From assembly GCA_023411715.1 (NCBI GenBank), contig JAEYOM010000177.1, positions 1 through 17,752 of the forward strand: a DNA stretch of 17,752 nt, written 5' to 3'. The notes beneath the pieces are model-generated. The model was not told the origin of the DNA. It made no database searches and saw only the letters and a program-made list of their open reading frames with translations. Source of the DNA: Bacillota bacterium. GTDB taxonomy: Bacteria; Bacillota; Clostridia; Acetivibrionales; DTU013. Each line of letters starts with the position of its first letter. Within the stretch, counting starts at the first letter, position 1. Shown here in pieces: positions 12,963-17,752 of this stretch. Made by a program: the position numbers and the translations under genes.

Positions 12963-12991
12963 ATTGTACAGTAGTATTGTTTTTTCGTCAA
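12963..12991 (-). promoter_or_regulatory. Promoter of the MarR-ABC operon
   Basis: On the minus strand TTGACG at 12991-12986 and TACAAT at 12968-12963 are separated by exactly 17 bases. The MarR palindrome follows at once. Confidence 0.75.
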
Positions 12992-13024
12992 TAGATAAAA
13001 TGAAAAAGGCGGCGGGCTTTTTTG

Positions 13025-13888
13025 TCAGATCAACAGAGCCAAAGTCCCTGCAACTATCAGGATCAGTCCGGATGCGGATTTTTTTGAAAGCTTTTCCTTC
13101 AGTAACAGGTATGAAAATGCTATGGTCACTAATATACTCAATTTGTCAATCGGCGCCACCACGCTTGCCGGACCTTCCTGCAAAGCGCGGTAATAGCACA
13201 GCCATGAACCTCCGGTGGCAAATCCGGACAGAATAAGGAATACCCAGCTTTTTGCGTCGATACTTCTTAATGTGTTTTGTTTACCAGTCACAAACACGAC
13301 CAGCCATGCCATAATCAACACTACGACAGTCCTGACAGCTGTTCCGAGATTCGATTCGACGCCCTCGATGCCCACTTTGCCGAGTATCGATGTCAGGCTG
13401 GCAAACACTGCTGAGCCGGCAGCATAGGCAAGCCACAGACGACCGGTTTTCGGATTCGGAGCGTCGGTTTTTCCCTTTTGGATCATCAGATAAGTGCCGA
13501 TTCCTATCAATACAATTGAAACAGCTTTAATAGCCGTAATGCTTTCTCCCAGCAAAATAAACGCAAGGATCATTGTTAAAATTGTACTTGATTTGTCGAT
13601 AGGTGTGACCTTGTTGACGTCACCCAGCTGCAATGCCTTGAAATAGCAAAGCCAGGACGCTCCGGTAGACAATCCCGACAATACCAGGAACAATAGCGTA
13701 TATCCGCTGATATCGGGAATAGTCCATAAAGAACCTGCAACCAGCACCATTAGCCATGAAAACAGCAGCACTACAACAGTCCTTAGTGCTGTTGCCACGT
13801 TGGAATCCGTATTTCTTATACCTATCTTCGATAAAATAGCCGTAAGTCCTGCAAATAACGCTGACCCAAAAGCAAATATGATCCACAT
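13025..13888 (-). CDS. EamA/DMT superfamily transporter
   Basis: 287 residues, almost entirely hydrophobic, with about ten membrane helices in two repeated halves. FAGLTAILSKIGIRNTDSNV in the first half matches FASLTSILGKVGIEGVESNL in the second, and each is followed by an RTVVVL helix. This internal duplication is the hallmark of EamA drug/metabolite transporters. A GGGTGGGG ribosome site lies upstream of the ATG at 13888, inside the loop of a small hairpin (13891-13909). The substrate cannot be inferred. It is upstream of, and on the same strand as, the MarR gene, but that gene has its own promoter, so the two are probably separate units. Confidence 0.9.
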   Translation of the reverse strand: MWIIFAFGSALFAGLTAILSKIGIRNTDSNVATALRTVVVLLFSWLMVLVAGSLWTIPDISGYTLLFLVLSGLSTGASWLCYFKALQLGDVNKVTPIDKSSTILTMILAFILLGESITAIKAVSIVLIGIGTYLMIQKGKTDAPNPKTGRLWLAYAAGSAVFASLTSILGKVGIEGVESNLGTAVRTVVVLIMAWLVVFVTGKQNTLRSIDAKSWVFLILSGFATGGSWLCYYRALQEGPASVVAPIDKLSILVTIAFSYLLLKEKLSKKSASGLILIVAGTLALLI

Positions 13889-13890
13889 TG

Positions 13891-13909
13891 GATAAGCCCC
13901 ACCCTTATC
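13891..13909 (-). promoter_or_regulatory. Small hairpin enclosing the EamA ribosome-binding site
   Basis: GATAAG and CTTATC (read on the minus strand) form a 6-bp stem whose 7-base loop is most of the purine-rich ribosome site, ending two bases before the ATG. It could dampen translation. A stem this short can occur by chance. Confidence 0.35.
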
Positions 13910-14015
13910 AAGCTTTAAGCCTGCAGCCCATACTTAATTTATTCTACCACCTTTACCCGGTAATGTAATAATTATTTCAAATCATCTCCCGGCATGTTAC
14001 CAACCCGGACAGGAC

Positions 14016-14044
14016 TGGACTCGGCATAAAAATTAAATTATAAT
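14016..14044 (+). promoter_or_regulatory. Promoter-like sequence before the truncated MFS gene
   Basis: TGGACT at 14016-14021 and a perfect TATAAT at 14039-14044 are 17 bases apart. The implied transcript would begin within a few bases of the GTG at 14053, leaving hardly any leader, so this may be a chance match in AT-rich DNA. Confidence 0.35.
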
Positions 14045-14052
14045 AAGGTCTT

Positions 14053-14661
14053 GTGGAAGAGGAAAAGGGCTTATCGATCAGGCAGCTGTGCTCGATGAAA
14101 ATATTCTGGGTCTTTATGCTTCTGATGGTTGGCGCGGGCGCGTCTGAAATAGCTATGAGCCAGTGGGCGTCTGCTTTTGCGGAAGCAGGTCTAAAAGTTT
14201 CAAAAACGATTGGCGACTTGGCCGGACCTTGCTTTTTTGCTATAATGATGGGGATTTCCAGAGTGTTCTATGCAAGATACAGTGAAAGGATAGAATTATG
14301 GAAATTCATGCTTGGAGGCAGTATACTGTGTATTTTCAGCTATTTGCTGGCAGCATTTGCCCCGCGGCCTTTCATAGCCATTCTCGGCCTTGGACTTTGC
14401 GGATTTTCCGTAGGTATTTTCTGGCCCGGAACATTCAGTATGGCGTCTAAAGCATGTCCAGGGGGAGGAACGGCGATGTTCGCTTTCCTGGCTCTTGCCG
14501 GCGACTTGGGCTGCTCGTCCGGACCGGCGTTAGTCGGATTTGTATCAGGAATTTTCAATAATGACTTAAAAAACGGTTTGCTTGCGGCAATTATATTCCC
14601 ATTAATTATGGGTTGTGGCTTGATTTATTATACAAGAAAATTCTCCGCAAAATCTGCATGA
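14053..14661 (+). pseudogene. MFS transporter, N-terminally truncated (second half only)
   Basis: The frame runs from a GTG at 14053 for 202 residues, against about 400 for a full transporter. It begins in what looks like the central cytoplasmic loop (EEEKGLSIRQLCSMKIFWVF) and then has about six membrane helices (MLLMVGAGASEIAMSQWASA, GLGLCGFSVGIFWPGTFSMA, FLALAGDLGCSSGPALVGFV), matching the second six-helix bundle of MFS proteins with a sugar/fucose-permease flavour. The first bundle is not upstream: 13889-14052 is AT-rich and non-coding. Only a weak AAGG precedes the GTG. I infer a deletion remnant. The intact reading frame over 600 bases suggests the loss is recent. Confidence 0.75.
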
Positions 14662-14733
14662 CTGATGCCACTACTCTTTTTGCATATCTGTTCACATATG
14701 CCAAACCACCTCTGAACGAACAAAACAATAGTA

Positions 14734-14761
14734 AAAATTGGATCAGGATTATTCCCGATCC
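14734..14761 (-). terminator. Intrinsic terminator overlapping the transglutaminase stop codon
   Basis: On the minus strand GGATCGGGA pairs with TCCTGATCC (one G-U) around ATAA and is followed by AATTTTTAC. The TAA stop of the gene (14751-14749) lies in the loop of the hairpin. Confidence 0.7.
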
Positions 14762-15639
14762 AGCGTAAACTCCCTGCACCCATGGCCGGTGAAGCTTATT
14801 ATCTTACCCGCAGCCTTCAGGCCGGGATTTTCCTCATAAAGGTCATATATACCCATATCCCCATCTGAACCGAGGTCCGCCGCCTTGTCCAGCAGGGCAT
14901 ATTCCTCCGCAGAGGTTTCATTATCCTCTTTCATCATCAGACCCCAACAATCCCACGGCAGAAGTTCGACCTTATTGAGCGAAGCTATGTCCCTTATCAT
15001 ATCGCCGCGCACAAAACCGAGTCCCTTCATGTCGGATATGCCAAAGGAGTCAGGATCGGCAGCGCCGATGCGGCAAAGCTTCCAGGCGTCGCAGCCAGTA
15101 ACGAACCGGCCGGCCGGCATATCGAGAGGATCGAAGTCTATACCGAGCACAACCTTCTGGAGCTTGTCAAGCTGCGGATCCACGCTCACCCACCTGTTTT
15201 CCTCACTGTTCCAGTACTCGCACATCCAATGATCCTCGTAATGTCCGGGCATGAAATAGGTTCCGAAGCCGCAGCGGGCACGCGCAGGTATCCCCTTTGA
15301 ACGCAGTATTGAACAAAGGAAGACCGAATAATCGCGGCAGTTGCCTATAAAGCGCTTGTCAAGCGGCCTTGAAACATTCAAGGGCGAGTCGTCGATACCT
15401 GTTATCACATCGAGTATGGCGGTTACTCTTCTTGACTGGACATGCTGTTGCTGCTCTTCGTCAAGCGTTACGCCGTACCTTTGGGCCCAGAAGATATGCA
15501 GGAAAAGTCCGTAGATAGCCTCCACTGTTTCCTGTATGCCGCTTCCTTCAAATACACTGAACAGACCGGCGTATTTGCCCGGGTCTGTGATCGTGCTTTG
15601 AGAAACGTAATAGTCCGGCAATGTAATCTTTCTTTTCAT
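14749..15639 (-). CDS. Transglutaminase-like superfamily protein
   Basis: 296 residues with no signal peptide, hence probably cytoplasmic. The papain-like transglutaminase core is clear: Cys101 in GNCRDYSVFLCSILRSKGIP, followed by ARARCGFGTYF; His137 in YEDHWMCEYW; and Asp154 in WVSVDPQLDKLQ, giving the Cys-His-Asp triad. Such bacterial proteins act as proteases, peptide transferases or amidases, and the exact reaction is unknown. The C-terminal 130 residues (MPAGRFVTGCDAWKLCRIGA, NKVELLPWDCWGLMMKEDNE) are typical of a clostridial subgroup of stand-alone enzymes. AGGAG lies about 9 bases before the ATG. The gene starts 58 bases after the Rrf2 regulator's stop on the same strand and may share its transcript. 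Confidence 0.85.
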   Translation of the reverse strand: MKRKITLPDYYVSQSTITDPGKYAGLFSVFEGSGIQETVEAIYGLFLHIFWAQRYGVTLDEEQQQHVQSRRVTAILDVITGIDDSPLNVSRPLDKRFIGNCRDYSVFLCSILRSKGIPARARCGFGTYFMPGHYEDHWMCEYWNSEENRWVSVDPQLDKLQKVVLGIDFDPLDMPAGRFVTGCDAWKLCRIGAADPDSFGISDMKGLGFVRGDMIRDIASLNKVELLPWDCWGLMMKEDNETSAEEYALLDKAADLGSDGDMGIYDLYEENPGLKAAGKIISFTGHGCREFTLDRE

Positions 15640-15697
15640 AATATATCACTCCTCAGCTACCATAATAGCAAAAGAAGGGATGTTAATACTCCACATT

Positions 15698-16147
15698 TCA
15701 TGCACGGATTTGTGTGGTTTCTGCTGATGCGAGCTTGGTCCTCTGCTGTTGCACAAGGTCTGCGAGAGTAACATTGTCAACCACGCCGCTGATAGCCTTG
15801 TCGAGCTGTTTCCATAAATCCAGCGTAGCGCAGGTCTCACAGCGTGGGCACTGGTTCGGATCGTCCTCCATGCACGCGACCGGGACAAGGCTGCCCTCAA
15901 TCAGTCTCAAAATCATCCCGACAGTGTACTCTTCGGCGGGACGCGCCAATTTGTATCCGCCCTGCGCTCCGCGTGTGCTTTTGACGAATTTGGCACGGCT
16001 AAGGACCGTAATGATCTGTTCCAGATATTTGTCCGAGATCTGCTGTCTGGCTGAAATTGCCTTAATGGTAATATATTCGCCGTTATCGTTCATAGCAAGG
16101 TCCAGCATCAATCGCAAAGCATACCGGCCTTTTGTCGATATTTTCAT
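15698..16147 (-). CDS. Rrf2 family transcriptional regulator (CymR/IscR-like)
   Basis: 149 residues beginning MKISTKGRYALRLMLDLAMN, the signature opening of Rrf2 proteins, with a winged HTH (SDKYLEQIITVLSRAKFVKS) and wing motif RGAQGGYKLARP. The effector region has Cys92, Cys100, Cys103 and Cys106 (ACMEDDPNQCPRCETC), near where IscR holds its Fe-S cluster (Cys92, Cys98, Cys104). It may thus sense iron-sulfur or redox state, although the spacing differs. It diverges from a cystathionine gamma-synthase-family gene, the setting of CymR-type cysteine regulators. Shared palindromes in the intergenic region make control of both directions likely (inference). A GGTGGTGAGG site precedes the ATG. Confidence 0.9.
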   Translation of the reverse strand: MKISTKGRYALRLMLDLAMNDNGEYITIKAISARQQISDKYLEQIITVLSRAKFVKSTRGAQGGYKLARPAEEYTVGMILRLIEGSLVPVACMEDDPNQCPRCETCATLDLWKQLDKAISGVVDNVTLADLVQQQRTKLASAETTQIRA

Positions 16148-16172
16148 AACCTCACCACCCTGTCTATTTTAG

Positions 16173-16201
16173 ATTATATTATATGGATGATATGAATTCA
16201 A
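16173..16201 (-). promoter_or_regulatory. Promoter of the Rrf2 regulator gene
   Basis: On the minus strand TTGAAT at 16201-16196 and a perfect TATAAT at 16178-16173 are 17 bases apart. The -35 box overlaps ATATGAATTC (16190-16199), which also appears in the palindrome at 16286-16310, so autoregulation is plausible. Confidence 0.75.
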
Positions 16202-16211
16202 GAAAACTCCA

Positions 16212-16227
16212 GCATGTCCTGACATGC
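16212..16227. repeat. Palindrome GCATGT-CCTG-ACATGC between the divergent promoters
   Basis: 6-base perfect arms with a 4-base centre, in the middle of the Rrf2/transsulfuration intergenic region. It directly adjoins a second inverted repeat. A regulator site is likely but the protein is unknown. Confidence 0.5.
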
Positions 16228-16252
16228 CTATTAAGCATATATGTTTAATAGG
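16227..16252. repeat. Inverted repeat CCTATTAA / TTAATAGG upstream of the sulfur operon -35
   Basis: 8-base perfect arms flank a 10-base centre (GCATATATGT). It ends 4 bases before the -35 box at 16256, an activator- or repressor-like position. Confidence 0.55.
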
Positions 16253-16255
16253 CTA

Positions 16256-16284
16256 TTGACACTGATCACTTAATACAATATATT
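16256..16284 (+). promoter_or_regulatory. Promoter of the transsulfuration operon
   Basis: Perfect TTGACA at 16256-16261 and TATATT at 16279-16284 with a 17-base spacer. Transcription should start near 16291, inside the palindrome at 16286-16310, leaving about 40 bases before the ATG. That is too short for an S-box or T-box leader. Confidence 0.8.
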
Positions 16285-16285
16285 T

Positions 16286-16310
16286 AATTCATATAATTAT
16301 TATATGAATT
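16286..16310. promoter_or_regulatory. Probable Rrf2 operator at the sulfur operon start site
   Basis: AATTCATATAAT and ATTATATGAATT are perfect 12-base arms around a single T. The site covers the predicted transcription start. The half ATATGAATTC recurs at the Rrf2 promoter (16190-16199), which points to the divergently encoded Rrf2 protein as ligand (inference). Confidence 0.7.
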
Positions 16311-16331
16311 CTTGATTTTAAGGAGCCGGAT

Positions 16332-17468
16332 ATGGATTTTAACACGCTTTGCGTTCATGGCTGCAATGACAGGTACGATAAAACGGGCGCTGTCAGCGTA
16401 CCTATATTCCAAACAGCGACCTTTACCCACCCGGGAGTCGGGCAAAGCATGGGTTACGACTATTCCAGGCTCCAGAATCCGACCCGTGAGCATCTGGAAA
16501 AAACCATCTCTATACTGGAGCAGGGATACGATACGCTTGCATTCTCCACAGGCATGGCGGCAATCACGGTCATGATGGAGCTCTTTTCACCCGGCGATCA
16601 TATTATAGCGTCGGATGACCTGTATGGCGGAACAAGAAGATTATTCGGCAGCATCTCCTCCAAAAATGGAATATCGTTTGACTTGACCGACACATCTGAT
16701 ATACCCTCCCTAGAGTCGTTGATAAAGCCTCAGACCAGGGCAATATTCGTTGAAACACCTACCAATCCCATGATGCAGGTAACTGATATAGCTGCGGTTT
16801 CCCGACTGGCAAAGCAGTGCGGACTCCTGCTGATAGTTGATAATACGTTTTTGACACCTTATTTTCAGAAGCCGTTGACACTGGGCGCCGACATAGTCAT
16901 ACACAGCGGCACTAAATTTCTCGGCGGGCACAATGATACGCTTGCCGGATTTATAGTTGTTTCAGACCCACAGCTTTCAGAACGTCTCCGCTTCATTTAC
17001 AAGACCACGGGCGCCTGCCTTTCGCCGTTCGACAGCTGGCTGATCATACGCGGTATAAAAACACTGGCAGTAAGAATGGAAAGGCAGCAGGAAACTGCAG
17101 GTTCGATTGCGCGCTGGCTTCTCGGACAAAAAAAGATCAGATCGGTATATTATGTAGGGCTGCCCGGCCATCCGGGCTATGAAGTTTCATTAAGGCAGTC
17201 GACAGGCTTCGGTGGTATGATCTCCTTCGAGACCGACAGTGAAGAGACCGCCGTACGGGCACTTGACCGGGTTTCGCTGATAGAATATGCTGAAAGCCTG
17301 GGCGGCGCGGAGACACTTATAACATATCCCATGCTTCAGACACATGCGGACGTACCCAGGGAAGAGCGGGAAAAAAAGGGGATCAACGAGAGGCTCCTGC
17401 GCCTTTCCGTAGGCCTCGAAAGCACGGAAGACCTGATAAGGGATCTCGGGCAGGCAATAAACGGCTGA
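16332..17468 (+). CDS. Cystathionine gamma-synthase-family PLP enzyme (MetI/MetB-like)
   Basis: 378 residues, normal length for the Cys/Met metabolism PLP family. Marks include YDYSRLQNPTREHLE (43-57), the substrate-site SDDLYGGTRRLF, VDNTF with the pyridoxal-binding Asp170, HSGTKFLGGHND with the Schiff-base Lys195, and RLSVGLES near the end. The family covers cystathionine gamma-synthase, gamma-lyase and O-acetylhomoserine thiolyase, and sequence alone does not decide between them. The following PatB-like gene favours cystathionine gamma-synthase (activated homoserine plus cysteine), as in the B. subtilis metI-metC pair; gamma-lyase is the alternative. AAGGAG lies 6 bases before the ATG. Expression is probably controlled by the Rrf2 protein. 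Confidence 0.88.
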   Translation: MDFNTLCVHGCNDRYDKTGAVSVPIFQTATFTHPGVGQSMGYDYSRLQNPTREHLEKTISILEQGYDTLAFSTGMAAITVMMELFSPGDHIIASDDLYGGTRRLFGSISSKNGISFDLTDTSDIPSLESLIKPQTRAIFVETPTNPMMQVTDIAAVSRLAKQCGLLLIVDNTFLTPYFQKPLTLGADIVIHSGTKFLGGHNDTLAGFIVVSDPQLSERLRFIYKTTGACLSPFDSWLIIRGIKTLAVRMERQQETAGSIARWLLGQKKIRSVYYVGLPGHPGYEVSLRQSTGFGGMISFETDSEETAVRALDRVSLIEYAESLGGAETLITYPMLQTHADVPREEREKKGINERLLRLSVGLESTEDLIRDLGQAING

Positions 17469-17579
17469 CTATGTCGGACTGGTGCCCGGCATCATTCTGA
17501 AATGGATTGCCGTTGGTGCCTGTAAAGCTTGTTTTATTAGTTGGCAGACTGATGCATAAAAGGTTGGAGGACTATAGAT

Positions 17580-17752
17580 TTGAAATATGATTTTGACGAA
17601 ATAGTAAACCGCAGAAATACAGATTCCATCAAATACGACTTTGCCGTCGAGCGCGGCAAGCCGGAAGGTGTGCTGCCTCTCTGGGTAGCCGATATGGATT
17701 TCCGGACTCCTCCCTGTGTGGCGGAAGCTCTTGTAAATAAGAGCAGGCACGG
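17580..17752 (+). CDS. PatB/MalY-type cystathionine beta-lyase (C-S lyase), N-terminal part
   Basis: Starting at a TTG at 17580, with GGAGG nine bases upstream, the frame stays open to the window end (57 codons). It begins KYDFDEIVNRRNTDSIKYDF and continues to LPLWVADMDFRTPPCVAEAL, the highly conserved opening of PatB/MalY aminotransferase-fold C-S lyases. These cleave cystathionine to homocysteine, pyruvate and ammonia, or act on cysteine. Lying 111 bases after the gamma-synthase-family gene on the same strand, it should carry out the next transsulfuration step. The PLP lysine is outside the window. Confidence 0.9.
   Translation, partial: MKYDFDEIVNRRNTDSIKYDFAVERGKPEGVLPLWVADMDFRTPPCVAEALVNKSRH

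Noticed and set aside
13004..13024. Terminator after the EamA gene (AAAAAG / CTTTTT around a GC-rich loop)
   Set aside because: Only the A/T ends pair; the GC-rich part does not fold on itself, so the stem is too weak to call.
16148..16331. S-box (SAM) riboswitch or T-box leader before the sulfur operon
   Set aside because: The predicted leader is only about 40 bases and is filled by a palindrome; none of the conserved riboswitch elements is visible.

Overview
The window looks like a chromosomal segment of an anaerobic Gram-positive of the class Clostridia (Bacillota). This is inferred from strong AGGAGG-type ribosome sites, several TTG/GTG starts, and proteins of clostridial type: a DUF3990 toxin, a BmrCD-like ABC pair with its MarR regulator, a transglutaminase-like protein, and a MetI/PatB-type sulfur pair next to an Rrf2 regulator. 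No rRNA gene, intact tRNA gene, CRISPR array, insertion sequence or integrase gene was seen.

Left part (1 to about 5,790): a compact accessory region of toxin-antitoxin and defence-like modules. It opens with the end of an MntA-type nucleotidyltransferase antitoxin and a HepT toxin gene cut off before its catalytic motif. Next, on the minus strand, is a DUF3990 (ADP-ribosyltransferase-like) toxin with a composite antitoxin ending in an HTH domain; its promoter carries two palindromic operators. Beyond it lies an unexplained array of ATCGTTAT-type repeats. Then comes a two-gene AAA ATPase plus TOPRIM-like nuclease operon resembling AbiL, RloAB or PARIS systems. After it is an AT-rich, repeat-dense intergenic stretch with a perfect 16-bp inverted repeat, integrase-arm-like repeats, a C-rich G-quadruplex-prone tract and the 3' part of a tRNA-Ser(CGA) gene, all typical of an attachment site. 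A Phd/RelE-type toxin-antitoxin pair follows, then a second copy of the arm-like repeats with another tRNA-like 3' end. The region reads as stacked ends of integrated elements whose integrases are lost or lie outside the window.

Middle part (about 6,275 to 14,661): an unusual three-part regulator (AraC HTH, GyrI-like ligand-binding domain, BtrH/C39-like C-terminal domain); a heterodimeric ABC exporter with one degenerate ATP site, under a MarR repressor with clear operators; an EamA/DMT transporter; and the second half of an MFS transporter that has lost its first half.

Right part (14,740 to 17,752): a transglutaminase-like protein and an Rrf2 regulator with four cysteines on the minus strand, diverging from a transsulfuration operon on the plus strand (cystathionine gamma-synthase-family enzyme, then the start of a PatB/MalY-type cystathionine beta-lyase). 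The shared intergenic region holds two good promoters and three palindromes, one at the predicted transcription start of the sulfur operon. No S-box or T-box leader was recognised there, so Rrf2 control is the likely regulation.
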